A stretch of 48,122 nucleotides of DNA from Verrucomicrobiales bacterium. Its GTDB lineage: Bacteria; Verrucomicrobiota; Verrucomicrobiia; Limisphaerales; UBA9464. The stretch covers positions 1-48,122 of the forward strand of contig JAIXUV010000276.1 of NCBI GenBank assembly GCA_027483345.1, in the 5' to 3' direction. The notes below the pieces were generated by a model. That model was not told the DNA's origin. It was given only the letters and a program-made list of their open reading frames with translations, and did no database searches. How positions within the stretch are numbered: the first letter of the stretch is position 1; each line of letters opens with the position of its first letter. Of this stretch, positions 34,999 through 45,031 are shown piece by piece. The translations under genes and the position numbers were made by a program.

Positions 34999-37914
34999 AT
35001 GAGTCCTTTCGCCCGGAGAACCTCCCGTCTGGCCCGCTGGGCGTGCTGTCTGGCCGCCGCCACGGCGGTCGTCCACGGCGCGGAGGCGACCCTGTACAGA
35101 GCGTTGAACCTGAACGGACCCGAGCTGGTCCTGGACGGCCGGAAGTGGGAGGGCAGCAACGCCCCGGCCTTCACGGCGAAGGGCAACCGCTTCGAGAACC
35201 AATCGGTTCCGTTGCGGCCCGCGACCGATCCCCGGCGCGCGCAGATGATCCGCAGCAGCGTCTGGGGAAGCCGTGTGGAGCTGGAGATGACCGGCGTACC
35301 GACGGGCGACTACCAGGTGTTCGTGCATGTGTGGGAGGACACGCAGTCGGAACAGTTCGACCTGGTGCTGAACGACCAGGTGGTGGCCGAGAAGTTCCAC
35401 AGCGGCCTGGCCGGTTCGTGGAAACGGCTCGGTCCCTGGCCGGTGCGGATCGAGGACGGACGCCTGCGTCTGTTCGCCAAGGCGCCGAACCACGGAGCGG
35501 CGAACCTCTCCGGACTCGAGGTGTGGTCCGGAGACGGCCCGGTGCCGGACCCGTCCAAGCCCGTGTTCAACGACGCTCCCACGGCGGAGCAACTCGCCTT
35601 CTTCGAGGGCCGCATACGGCCGGTGTTCGTGGAGCACTGTCACGAGTGCCACAGCGCCGGGGCGGCGAAGCTGAAGGGTGGACTGCTGCTCGACTCGAAG
35701 GCCGGCGTGCGCAAGGGCGGCGACTCCGGACCGCTGATGAACCCGGCGAGCCCAGACTCGAGCCTGCTGGTGCGTGCGGTCCGACACGCGGACCCCGACC
35801 TCGCCATGCCCCCGCGACGACGCATCCCGGAGGCCGCTGTCGCGGACATCGTCGCGTGGATCGGCATGGGCGCGCCGGATCCCAGGACCGAGGACACGGT
35901 CGCCGCGGCGGCGACCCGTTCCGGGATCGATTGGAAATCGGCGAAGGACTGGTGGGCGTTCCGTCCGGTGTCGGACCCGAAGCCGCCGGCGGTCGATGAC
36001 GCCGCGTGGCCGGCCGGCCCCATCGACCGGTTCCTCCTGGCCCGGCTCGAACAGTCCGGGCTCGCGCCGGCGCCGGAGGCGGACCGGGCGGTCCTGCTGC
36101 GGCGGCTCACCTTCGACCTCACCGGACTTCCACCGACCCCCTCCGAGATCGACGCCTTCCTCGCCGACACCGACGCCGGTGCATGGGAGCGCGCCGTGGA
36201 CCGCCTTCTGGCCTCGCCGGCCTATGGGGAACGCTGGGGGCGGCACTGGCTGGACGTCGTCCGCTACGCCGATACCGCGGGCGACAACTCCGACTTCCCG
36301 ATCCCGCAGATGCACCGGTACCGGGATTGGGTGATCGACGCCTTCAACCGGGACCTGCCCTTCGACGAGTTCGTGCGGCTGCAGCTCGCGGGGGACCTGC
36401 TGCAGACCGGACGCGCGGAGACGGACCACCAACGGACCATCGCCACCGGATGGATCGCGAACGCGCGTCGATTCGGTTCGCGCGTGGACGACTACCCGCA
36501 GCACCTGACCATCGAGGACACGCTCGACAACCTGGGGAAGGCCTTCCTCGGCCTCACCATCAACTGTGCGCGCTGCCACGACCACAAGTTCGATCCGATC
36601 CCGACCTCGGACTACTACGCGCTGTACGGGATCTTCGACAGCACGCGTTACCCGTGGCCCGGCATCGAGCTGGACCAGCGCCAACGCGACCTCGTGCCGC
36701 TCGTGGAACCGGAGCGCCGGGAGGAGATGGAGGAGGCGCGCCGCAGACACGACGAGGAGAAGCGCCGGCTGGAGAAGGCCGTGAAGGAGCTCCGCGAGGA
36801 ATCGAAGTCGGTCGCCGCAGCGGAGAAGGCCGCAGCGGAGAAGCGGATCCAGGAGGCCGAGTCGGCGGTGCGGTCGCATGTGGACCGGGGACTGCCCTTC
36901 GGACTCGCGTACGCGGTCGCCGACAAGCCGAAGGCCTCCGACGCGGTGATCCAGATCAAGGGGGATCCCGCGCGGCCGGGAGGTGTCGTTCCAAGGCGTT
37001 TCCTCACCGTCCTGGGAGGCTCGACCCTGGCGGACGCCACCCGGGGAAGCGGCCGTGCCGAGCTCGCCGACTGGATCGTCGCACCCACCAACCCGCTGAC
37101 CGCACGGGTGATGGTCAACCGCGTCTGGCAACACCACTTCGGCCGCGGGCTGGTCGCGACGCCGAACGACTTCGGCCGCCAGGGACGCGCCCCGACGCAT
37201 CCGGAGCTGCTCGACTGGTTGGCGTCGCGGTTCAGGGAGGACGGCTGGTCGGTGAAGGCGCTGCACCGGCGCATCCTCCTCTCCCGCGCCTACCGGCAGT
37301 CGTCGGTGGTGACGGAGGAACAGTCGCTGAAGGATCCAACCAACGAACTGCTGGGACGCTTCCCACGTCGGCGGCTCGACGCGGAGTCGCTGCGCGACAC
37401 GCTGCTGGTGCTCGGCGGAAACCTGGAACCGGCGCCCCGTGGGCCGCATCCCTTCCCGAAGCCGTCGGACTGGAAGTTCACGCAGCACAACCCCTTCCGC
37501 GCGGTGTACGAAACCCGCAGCCGCAGCGTGTACCTCATGACGCAGCGGATCCAAAGGCATCCGTACCTCGCGATCTTCGACGGCGCCGACCCCTCGACCA
37601 GCACCGGCCGCCGGACCTCCAGCACGACGCCGCTGCAGGCGCTGTTCCTCCTCAACGACCCGTTCGTGCACGGACAGGCCGACCTCTTCGCCGAAAGGAT
37701 CCGCATCATGCGCGCCTCCGACGCCGACCGGGTCCGCGAAGGGTTCCGCCTCGCCTTGGGACGGAGTCCCGTCGGGGACGAGACGGAGAAGAGCCTCGCC
37801 TTCCTGAAGTCGGCCCGGGAACGCAGCGTCCGGGAGAAGGATCCAGAGGCGGAGTCGTGGCGCGCGTTCGCCCGGGTGCTCTTCCGACTCAACGAATTCG
37901 CCCAACTCGACTGA
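34999..37914 (+). CDS. PSCyt1-DUF1549-DUF1553 protein (planctomycete-type cytochrome c domain)
   Basis: RPVFVEHCHECHSAGAAKLKGGLLLDSKAGVRKGGDSGP; WAFRPVSDPKPPAVDD...PIDRFLLARLEQSGLAPAPEADR; NCARCHDHKFDPIPTSDYYALYGIF; LTARVMVNRVWQHHFGRGLVATPNDFGRQG. Start at 34999. Confidence 0.94.
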   Translation: MSPFARRTSRLARWACCLAAATAVVHGAEATLYRALNLNGPELVLDGRKWEGSNAPAFTAKGNRFENQSVPLRPATDPRRAQMIRSSVWGSRVELEMTGVPTGDYQVFVHVWEDTQSEQFDLVLNDQVVAEKFHSGLAGSWKRLGPWPVRIEDGRLRLFAKAPNHGAANLSGLEVWSGDGPVPDPSKPVFNDAPTAEQLAFFEGRIRPVFVEHCHECHSAGAAKLKGGLLLDSKAGVRKGGDSGPLMNPASPDSSLLVRAVRHADPDLAMPPRRRIPEAAVADIVAWIGMGAPDPRTEDTVAAAATRSGIDWKSAKDWWAFRPVSDPKPPAVDDAAWPAGPIDRFLLARLEQSGLAPAPEADRAVLLRRLTFDLTGLPPTPSEIDAFLADTDAGAWERAVDRLLASPAYGERWGRHWLDVVRYADTAGDNSDFPIPQMHRYRDWVIDAFNRDLPFDEFVRLQLAGDLLQTGRAETDHQRTIATGWIANARRFGSRVDDYPQHLTIEDTLDNLGKAFLGLTINCARCHDHKFDPIPTSDYYALYGIFDSTRYPWPGIELDQRQRDLVPLVEPERREEMEEARRRHDEEKRRLEKAVKELREESKSVAAAEKAAAEKRIQEAESAVRSHVDRGLPFGLAYAVADKPKASDAVIQIKGDPARPGGVVPRRFLTVLGGSTLADATRGSGRAELADWIVAPTNPLTARVMVNRVWQHHFGRGLVATPNDFGRQGRAPTHPELLDWLASRFREDGWSVKALHRRILLSRAYRQSSVVTEEQSLKDPTNELLGRFPRRRLDAESLRDTLLVLGGNLEPAPRGPHPFPKPSDWKFTQHNPFRAVYETRSRSVYLMTQRIQRHPYLAIFDGADPSTSTGRRTSSTTPLQALFLLNDPFVHGQADLFAERIRIMRASDADRVREGFRLALGRSPVGDETEKSLAFLKSARERSVREKDPEAESWRAFARVLFRLNEFAQLD

Positions 37915-37921
37915 ACCCGCC

Positions 37922-39313
37922 ATGAGCACGCCTCTCCAGACGACCCGCCGCGAGACCCTCCGCTCCCTGGTCGGCGCCTCGCTGCTGCTGCCGGGACTCG
38001 TCTCCGACCTGCTTCGCGCCGACGCGCCCGACGCACAGGGAGATCCCCTGTCTCCGAAGCCTCCCCTGTTCCGCGGCAAGGCCAGCCGAGTGATCTTCAT
38101 CTTCTCCAACGGCGGCGTGTCCCACATGGACACCTTCGACCCGAAGCCGAAGCTGTTCGAGGCGGACGGCAAGACGGTCGGCATCGGGGGCGGGCTTTCC
38201 AACCAGCAGCGGCGGCTGTTGCGGCCCGGTTGGCAGTTCCGACCTGGCGGGCGTTGCGGAACGATGGTGAGCGACCTCTTCCCCCACCTCCGGGAGTGCA
38301 TGGACGACGTCTGCCTCATCCGTTCGATGAAGGGCGAGGACAACGAGCACTACCAGGCGACGCTGGGCATCCACACGGGCTCGTTCTTCTTCTCGCGGCC
38401 GAGCATCGGCTCCTGGATCAGCTACGGACTCGGGACGCTGAACGCGAACCTGCCGTCCTTCGTGGCCATCTCCGCGGGGTCCCCATACGCGGGGACGCAG
38501 ATCTTCAACAACGACTTCCTGCCCGCCTACCACCAGGGCGTCCGCGTGGTGCCCGGGAACGAGCCGATCGCGAACCTCGACCGCCGGACGGTCCGTTCGG
38601 GCCTGCAGGAGATGGAGCTGGGGCTGGCCGGCGCCCTGGACCGGGGCCATCTCAAGGCCCGCGGCAACGACGCCGAGCTGGCGGCGCGGATCCGCACCTT
38701 CGAGACCGCGTTCCGCATGCAGACGGACGCGCAGGACGTCTTCGACCTTTCGAAGGAGTCCGACGACACGTTGGCGCTCTACGGGATGCGGCGCGGGCAG
38801 ACGGACGGCTTCGGCTGGCCCTGCCTCGTGGCCCGGCGTTTGGCGGAGCGGGGCGTGCGCTTCATCGAATTGGTGGACGGTTCGTCGAGCCACAACTGGG
38901 ACCAGCACGGCGACATGGCCGAGCACGCGCAGCACGCCCGGAACCTGGACCAGCCGGTGGCCGGCCTGCTGCGCGACCTCAAGCGGCGCGGGATGCTGGA
39001 GGACACGTTGGTGGTCTGGACCACGGAGTTCGGCCGCACGCCCGGCGTCGACGGCGAGAAGGGCCGCGGCCACCACAGCGCCTGCTTCTCCTCGTGGCTG
39101 GCCGGGGCGGGCGTCCGGGCGGGATCGGTGTACGGGAGCACCGACGAAATCGGCGCCACCGTGGCCGAGAACCGGGTCCACGTGCACGACTTCCACGCCA
39201 CCATCCTGCACCTCCTCGGCATGGACCACGAGAAGCTGACGTTCCGCCACGGCGGACGCGACTACCGGCTCACGGACGTGCACGGGAACGTCGTGCAGGC
39301 GCTGTTGGCGTGA
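37922..39313 (+). CDS. DUF1501 family (secreted sulfatase-like) protein
   Basis: RRETLRSLVGASLLLPGLV; ASRVIFIFSNGGVSHMDTFDPKPKLFEADGKTV; VVWTTEFGRTPGVDGEKGRGHH; follows the DUF1553 gene directly. Confidence 0.94.
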   Translation: MSTPLQTTRRETLRSLVGASLLLPGLVSDLLRADAPDAQGDPLSPKPPLFRGKASRVIFIFSNGGVSHMDTFDPKPKLFEADGKTVGIGGGLSNQQRRLLRPGWQFRPGGRCGTMVSDLFPHLRECMDDVCLIRSMKGEDNEHYQATLGIHTGSFFFSRPSIGSWISYGLGTLNANLPSFVAISAGSPYAGTQIFNNDFLPAYHQGVRVVPGNEPIANLDRRTVRSGLQEMELGLAGALDRGHLKARGNDAELAARIRTFETAFRMQTDAQDVFDLSKESDDTLALYGMRRGQTDGFGWPCLVARRLAERGVRFIELVDGSSSHNWDQHGDMAEHAQHARNLDQPVAGLLRDLKRRGMLEDTLVVWTTEFGRTPGVDGEKGRGHHSACFSSWLAGAGVRAGSVYGSTDEIGATVAENRVHVHDFHATILHLLGMDHEKLTFRHGGRDYRLTDVHGNVVQALLA

Positions 39314-39426
39314 TTCGGACGGCGGAGGGTGCCGTCACGCAAATCCGTATGAACATCCGTCTGCTCCTTTAGTCGGATGGACGCCGGACACCGGAAGCCA
39401 CAAGGTGTGCGGAACGTCCGGACCCC

Positions 39427-41490
39427 ATGGCCTCCATTCTCCAGCCGATTCCCTCGGACCGCCGCCGGCGGATCCGCTCCCTTACCCTGTCCCTTGCCGG
39501 AGCCCTCGCGTTGATGGGATCCACGACCGCGGCCGAATCCGCCGGCGACGCCGAATCCACGGCTTCGCTGACCGACGCCGCCCGGATCGTCCCGGCCATC
39601 GAACTCGGCGTGGGTCGTCGTGTTCCATCCCTCGACCTCAAGTCCTTGAGCGGACCGCGTTTCCAGTCCGATTCCCTCGGTGGGGCCAGGGCCACGGTCA
39701 TCGCTTTCACCAGCACGAGCTGCCCGGTCACCCGGAAGTACGGACCGACCCTTGCGGCCCTGGAGAAGGAGTACGCGGCGAAGGGCGTCCGTTTCGTGTA
39801 CGTGAACGCGGTGGACACCGACACCGCGGCCGCGGCCAAGGAGATGGTCCAGCGCCTCGGGCTGAAGGGCTCCTACGTGAAGGACACCCAGGGTAAGGCC
39901 GCGAAGGCCTTGGGAGCCCGGACAACGGCGGAAGCCTACGTCCTCGACGCGACCGGAACAGTGGTCTACCGGGGCGCCGTCGACGACCAGTATGGGGTTG
40001 GCTACTCCCGGCCGGAACCGCGGGAACGATACGTGGCCGGCGCCTTGGATGCGGTGTTGGCAGGTGGGCTTCCGAACGTCGCGGCCACGACGGCCCCGGG
40101 TTGCAGCCTGGACCACGCCGGCCCCATCGCGACCGAGGCCAAGCCCACCTTCCACAACCGCATCTCCCGGATCCTCCAGACCCACTGCACCGAATGCCAT
40201 CGTGACGGCGGCGTGGGGCCGTTCCCGCTGGAGTCGATGGCCGATGCCGTGGCGCACGCCGGGATGATCCGGAAGCAGGTGGAACGCGGTGCGATGCCGC
40301 CGTGGTTCGCAGCACCGATCCATTCCGGCTCCAGCCCCTGGGCCAACGACCGCAGCCTGCCCGAGGCGGACAAGGCCGACCTGATCGCATGGCTTTCGGG
40401 TTCCAAGTCCGAGGGAGACCCAAAGTTGACGCCCCGTCCGCGCACCTACCCCGACGGCTGGGCGATCGGCAAGCCGGACGCGGTCATCCGCATCCCCAAG
40501 CCCATCGCAGTGAGGGAGTCCGGCGTCATGGACTACCAGAACGTGCACGTGAAGACCGACTTCGACGGCGACCGCTGGATCCAGGCGTTCGAGGTGCGGC
40601 CGACCGCGCGGGAAGTGGTGCATCACGTCCTAGTCTTCGTGATACCGCCGAACGAGAGCGAGGCCGACAAGAAGCGCCGCGGGGACGTCGCCGGCGGCAA
40701 CTACCTCGCGGCATACGCCCCGGGCACCGGTGGCATCGGCTATCCGCCGGGCTTCGCGAAATTCCTTCCGAAGGGCTCCACCCTCCACTTCCAGCTGCAC
40801 TACACGCCGAACGGAAAGGCGACCGAGGACCAGTCCGCGCTGGGACTCGTCTTCGCCAAGGAACCGCCGAAGCACGAGATCCGGGTGGCCGGCGTCACCG
40901 CCAAGCTGGACATCCCGCCGAACGACCCGGACTACGTCTCGAAGGGGAGGATCACCGTGCCGGTGGACGCGAAGATCCTGTCGTTCATGCCGCACATGCA
41001 CGTGCGCGGGAAGGCGTACCGCTACGACCTCGACCTGCCGGGCGGGAAGTCCCGCACGCTGCTCGACGTGCCGCGCTACGACTTCAACTGGCAGCTGCTG
41101 TACCGGCTGGCGGAGCCGTTGGACGTGCCGACGGGGGCCGTGCTGCACGGGACGGCGCGCTACGACAACAGCTCCGGCAATCCGGCGAACCCGAATCCGA
41201 ACCAGCGGGTGACGTGGGGCGAGCAGACCGACGAGGAGATGATGATCGGCTACTTCGAGTACTTCATCCCCGAGGCGAAGCCCGGCGAGAGCGGGGCGAC
41301 GTTGGAGGCGGCCGTCCGCGACGGTTCGGCGTTGTTCCGTCGTCTCGACCGCAACAAGGACGGCAAGATCACGGCCGACGAGTCGCCGTCGAAGCAGCAG
41401 TTCGAGGCCGCGGACGCCAACCACGACGGCGTGGTCACGCCGGAGGAACTGCGCCGCCTCATGGGCCGCAGCCGCAGCCGCAGCCGCTGA
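39427..41490 (+). CDS. Redoxin - heme c - copper type II monooxygenase-like - EF-hand multidomain protein
   Basis: Thioredoxin-like IAFTSTSCPVTRKYGPTLAALEKEYAAKGVRFVYVNAVDTD; THCTECHRDGGVGPF; VVHHVLVFVIP and ILSFMPHMHVRGKAYRYDL; LDRNKDGKITADES and ADANHDGVVTPEEL. Confidence 0.9.
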   Translation: MASILQPIPSDRRRRIRSLTLSLAGALALMGSTTAAESAGDAESTASLTDAARIVPAIELGVGRRVPSLDLKSLSGPRFQSDSLGGARATVIAFTSTSCPVTRKYGPTLAALEKEYAAKGVRFVYVNAVDTDTAAAAKEMVQRLGLKGSYVKDTQGKAAKALGARTTAEAYVLDATGTVVYRGAVDDQYGVGYSRPEPRERYVAGALDAVLAGGLPNVAATTAPGCSLDHAGPIATEAKPTFHNRISRILQTHCTECHRDGGVGPFPLESMADAVAHAGMIRKQVERGAMPPWFAAPIHSGSSPWANDRSLPEADKADLIAWLSGSKSEGDPKLTPRPRTYPDGWAIGKPDAVIRIPKPIAVRESGVMDYQNVHVKTDFDGDRWIQAFEVRPTAREVVHHVLVFVIPPNESEADKKRRGDVAGGNYLAAYAPGTGGIGYPPGFAKFLPKGSTLHFQLHYTPNGKATEDQSALGLVFAKEPPKHEIRVAGVTAKLDIPPNDPDYVSKGRITVPVDAKILSFMPHMHVRGKAYRYDLDLPGGKSRTLLDVPRYDFNWQLLYRLAEPLDVPTGAVLHGTARYDNSSGNPANPNPNQRVTWGEQTDEEMMIGYFEYFIPEAKPGESGATLEAAVRDGSALFRRLDRNKDGKITADESPSKQQFEAADANHDGVVTPEELRRLMGRSRSRSR

Positions 41491-41567
41491 GGAGGGAAGG
41501 TCCAAGCGGGAAGCCGACCTCCCTCTTCAACCGTTCATCGCTTCATCGCTCCAACCACAATAACCCC

Positions 41568-43103
41568 TCAGAAGACCGGCCCCGGCTGCCACGGGGCGAA
41601 TTCCTCGTCGCCGATGCCGGCCGCCTCGCTCTTCGTGCGTCGGCCCGAGGCGGTTTCCAGGATCGTCTCGAAGATCCGCAGGCCGACCTGTTCCACCGTC
41701 TCCTCCCCGTCGAGGATCGTGCCGGCGTTCAGGTCCATGTCGTCGGCCATCCACCGGTACAGCGGCGTGTGGGTGGAGATCTTGATGCACGGCGCCGGCT
41801 TGCAGCCGTACACGCTGCCGCGGCCGGTGGTGAACACGCCGACATTGCATCCGCCCGCCACGAGTCCGGTCATGCTCACCGGATCGTAGCCCGGGGTGTC
41901 CATGAAGCAGAACCCGGGGCCGACGACCGTCCCGGCGTAGGGCAGGACGGCCATCAACGGGGCCTGTCCTCCCTTGGCCACCGCGCCGAGGCTCTTCTCG
42001 AAGATCGTCGTGAGTCCGCCCTCCTTGTTACCGGCGGAGGGGTTGTTGGCGATCGAGGCCCCATGCAGCCGCGCATGGTCCTCCCACCAGCGCACCGTCC
42101 TCAGCAGCGCCTCCGCCACATCACGGCCGACGGCTCGGCGGGTGAGCAGGTGTTCGGCGCCGTAGATCTCCGGGGTCTCCGCCAAGACGGTGGTCGCCCC
42201 GTGTCGGACCAGCAGGTCCGAGGCGACTCCCAGCGCAGGATTGGCGGTGATGCCGCTGTTCCCGTCGGACCCGCCGCAGTTCAGCGCGACGTGGAGCCGG
42301 CTGAGCGGCTGCTCCGTCCGCCGCTGCGCCGACACCGCGGGAAGCAGCCCCGCCACCGCCCGAACCGCATCCTCGACCGTCTTCGCGATGCCGCCCTGCT
42401 GCTGGATGTTGAGCACCACCGGCGCCTGTGAGCCGTCCGACGCCGAATCCAGGCCCTGCTTCCGCACCAACGCCGCGGCCTGGTTCGTCTCGCAGCCGAG
42501 TCCGATGATCACATACGCCCCGATGTTCGGGTGACGCGCGATCCCCGCGAGGACCCGCTGGAGGATCTCCGTGTTCTCGTCCGCCGTGGCGCAGCCCGAC
42601 TTGTGGGTGAAGGCGACCACGCCGTCCACGCCCGGGAAATCCCGCCGCAGGACCTCCGGGGTGAAGCGGCGCGCGACGTACTGGGAGACGCTGGCCGAGC
42701 AGTTCACCGAGGAGATGACGGCGACGAAGTTGCGGGTCCCGGCCCGGCCGCCGGGTCGGCTGTAGCCGGAGAAGGTCCGGCGCTCGGACTCCGGAAGAAG
42801 CGTCCACGGCACGGTGGGCTCCGCGAAGTGTCCGTCCGTCGACAACTCGCCGAGGTCGACGTTGTGGACGTGAACGTGGGCACCCGCGGGAATCGGTGCC
42901 GACGCCCGTCCGATGATCTGCCCGTACTTGCGGATCACGGTTCCAGCGACGAGGTCGCGCAGCGCCACCTTGTGCGCCACCGGGACGGCGCCCCGGATGC
43001 GGACACCTTCGATCTCCTCGCCGTCCAGGAGCCGGCGACGCGCCACGGCGACGTCGTCATCGGGATGGAGACGGATCCAAGGCGACGCGGCGGGTGTGCT
43101 CAT
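41568..43103 (-). CDS. Altronate dehydratase (UxaA-family) with N-terminal SAF-like domain
   Basis: IRLHPDDDVAVARRRL...HVHNVDLGEL; FSGYSRPGGRAGTRNFVAVISSVNCSASVSQYVA; HKSGCATADENTEILQRVLAGIARHPNIGAYVIIGLGCETNQ; LNCGGSDGNSGITANPALGVASDLLV. ATG at 43103. Confidence 0.92.
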   Translation of the reverse strand: MSTPAASPWIRLHPDDDVAVARRRLLDGEEIEGVRIRGAVPVAHKVALRDLVAGTVIRKYGQIIGRASAPIPAGAHVHVHNVDLGELSTDGHFAEPTVPWTLLPESERRTFSGYSRPGGRAGTRNFVAVISSVNCSASVSQYVARRFTPEVLRRDFPGVDGVVAFTHKSGCATADENTEILQRVLAGIARHPNIGAYVIIGLGCETNQAAALVRKQGLDSASDGSQAPVVLNIQQQGGIAKTVEDAVRAVAGLLPAVSAQRRTEQPLSRLHVALNCGGSDGNSGITANPALGVASDLLVRHGATTVLAETPEIYGAEHLLTRRAVGRDVAEALLRTVRWWEDHARLHGASIANNPSAGNKEGGLTTIFEKSLGAVAKGGQAPLMAVLPYAGTVVGPGFCFMDTPGYDPVSMTGLVAGGCNVGVFTTGRGSVYGCKPAPCIKISTHTPLYRWMADDMDLNAGTILDGEETVEQVGLRIFETILETASGRRTKSEAAGIGDEEFAPWQPGPVF

Positions 43104-43203
43104 GTCCCCGAGGGGATACGCAGCGTCGTGACCGTGGGCGAGCGAGAAGCGGGGGCCGAATGGGGCCAAGGACAACAAGGACCGGACAAGGATCCCAACG
43201 GAC

Positions 43204-43704
43204 TCAGTGCCGCGGCAGGCCGGCTTGACGGAGCGTCTGGATGAACGCCGGGGGATCCCCCGGCGAGACCGCGATCCGTCTTCCGGGAAGGCGCAGCAGG
43301 ACCACCTTCGCCGGGTCGTTGAACCAAGCCCGGTACGTCCCCACGCCGCGGGCATGGAACCAGCCGGTGAAGGAGAACAGCCCTCCGTTGCCGCAGACAC
43401 GCCACGACTTGCCGGCGAGCTCCGGGGCCGCTTCGGCGGACACCAATCCGGACAGGTCGATCCGAGTCGTCCATCCGGGCCGCCGGACGAAGAGGACCGC
43501 GCCTTCGAGCCGGTATCCCAGGACGCGGAACGGGAGGGCGCACAAGGGAACCGCCGCCACCAGCATCGCGGGCCACGGGATGGATCCGACCTGGGGAACC
43601 GCCGTCAGCAGGACGAATCCGACTCCGAGCATGAGGGCGGTGGCGGTTCCGGAAATCCACTTCAGGGAAGCCGACCAAGGAGCCTTGAACGTGCGGGGAT
43701 TCAC
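43204..43704 (-). CDS. Hypothetical membrane protein, possible bacterial PH-like domain
   Basis: 166 aa with two TM helices followed by GYRLEGAVLFVRRPGWTTRIDLSGLVSAE and a beta-rich region; GTG start. Confidence 0.65.
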   Translation of the reverse strand: MNPRTFKAPWSASLKWISGTATALMLGVGFVLLTAVPQVGSIPWPAMLVAAVPLCALPFRVLGYRLEGAVLFVRRPGWTTRIDLSGLVSAEAAPELAGKSWRVCGNGGLFSFTGWFHARGVGTYRAWFNDPAKVVLLRLPGRRIAVSPGDPPAFIQTLRQAGLPRH

Positions 43705-43716
43705 GGATGAACGCGG

Positions 43717-45027
43717 TCAGGACCCGGGGTCGCCGTCCCATCGGAAGCGGCGCCAGGCGATGCCTCCGAGGAGGGTGCCGACGGTGACGAGTCCGGCCAC
43801 CGGAAGGAACACCGCGGAGACGTCGAGTCCGCGCCACGTCATGGCGTCGAGCGCCTCAATGCCCCAACCGGTCGGCATCCAGAGGGACACGGTGCGAACC
43901 CAGGAGGGGAAGATGAAGGACGGGATCCAGGCGCCGCCGAGCATCAGGAGGATGAGCACGACCGGGATGGCGAGTCCGCGGGTGGCCTTGGGCGTGCGGC
44001 CGATGGCCGCGAGGGCCAGCGCGAGGGTGGCGGAGAAGTAGCAGAGCGCCAGGATGACGGCCACGAATCCGATCCAGCTTCCATGGATGCGGACGCCGAA
44101 CGCGGACATGGCGACGGCGAAGGAGACGACGAAGGTGGAGAGGGCGATGATTGCGTAGGAGGTGGCCTTGCCGAGCAGGAGCGTGGCCCGGGACAACGGC
44201 GCGGCGCGGAGCCGACGGAAAGTGCCCGACTGCCGTTCCGTCAACAGGCCGACCGCGAGGTCGATCATCACCATCAGCACGAACTGGAGGGACATGCCGG
44301 CGAAGGAATGGGCGAACCCGTTGTAGCGGGCGCCGGCGACGCGGGTCAGGGGCTGGGCGTCGACGCGGTAGGGCAACGGCAGTTCGGAGGGGCCGGCGAC
44401 CACGTTGGTCCGGGCGACGGAAGTCCGCCGCGACTCGAGGAATGCGTCCGCCTGGGCGAGGGAATCGAGCAGCAGACGGCGTTGGATCTCCGGGAGACGC
44501 TGGGCGCGCAGGATGTTGGTCCTCCCCCGGGCGATGAGGTCGCGTCCGACGTCGACGTTGAGCAACCCATCGGCGACGCCCGACACGACCTTCGGAACGA
44601 GCATTCCCTCGAGCAGGGAGCGTTCGGTCTCATGGGAGGGATCGAAGAGCAGCGTGACAACGGGACGGCGGTCGGACTGGAAGATCCCCTGCAGGAGGTT
44701 GGTCGAGAATCCGGGAGGGAAGACCAGTCCGACCGGCACACGCCCCGCGGTGACCCGGGCCCGGGCGGCGGCCTCGTTGGTGACGACGACCGCGAAGGTG
44801 GAGTCGTTGGTGAACGCGGCGACCACGCCGCGGGACGCCGCGGAACCGTCGAGGTCCACCAACACCAGGCCGATGGCGGAACGCTCGGCCTTGCCGCCGG
44901 TCCCGCCCGTGAGCTGGCCGAAGAAGGCGGCCATCAGCACCGGCACGAGGTAGAGGAGGACCAGGGCCTTGCGGTCGCGCAGGAACAGCGCGAGGTCGAG
45001 GCGGATGATGGCGATCCAGGAGTCCAT
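43717..45027 (-). CDS. ABC-2 type transporter permease
   Basis: RLDLALFLRDRKALVLLYLVPVLMAAFFGQL; C-terminal TM helices including FVLMVMIDLAVGLLTERQSGTFRRLRAAPLSRATLLLGK; paired with an ATPase gene. Confidence 0.92.
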   Translation of the reverse strand: MDSWIAIIRLDLALFLRDRKALVLLYLVPVLMAAFFGQLTGGTGGKAERSAIGLVLVDLDGSAASRGVVAAFTNDSTFAVVVTNEAAARARVTAGRVPVGLVFPPGFSTNLLQGIFQSDRRPVVTLLFDPSHETERSLLEGMLVPKVVSGVADGLLNVDVGRDLIARGRTNILRAQRLPEIQRRLLLDSLAQADAFLESRRTSVARTNVVAGPSELPLPYRVDAQPLTRVAGARYNGFAHSFAGMSLQFVLMVMIDLAVGLLTERQSGTFRRLRAAPLSRATLLLGKATSYAIIALSTFVVSFAVAMSAFGVRIHGSWIGFVAVILALCYFSATLALALAAIGRTPKATRGLAIPVVLILLMLGGAWIPSFIFPSWVRTVSLWMPTGWGIEALDAMTWRGLDVSAVFLPVAGLVTVGTLLGGIAWRRFRWDGDPGS

Positions 45028-45031
45028 GGAT

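Noticed and set aside
34420-38343. 1307-aa minus-strand ORF as one giant protein
   Set aside because: Only the C-terminal part (34420-34899) has a real domain; the rest is antisense to the DUF1549/1553 and DUF1501 genes.
41465-41490. CCGCAG tandem repeat as a mobile or CRISPR-like array
   Set aside because: Only about three to four in-frame hexamers encoding RS dipeptides; simple repeat slippage explains it.
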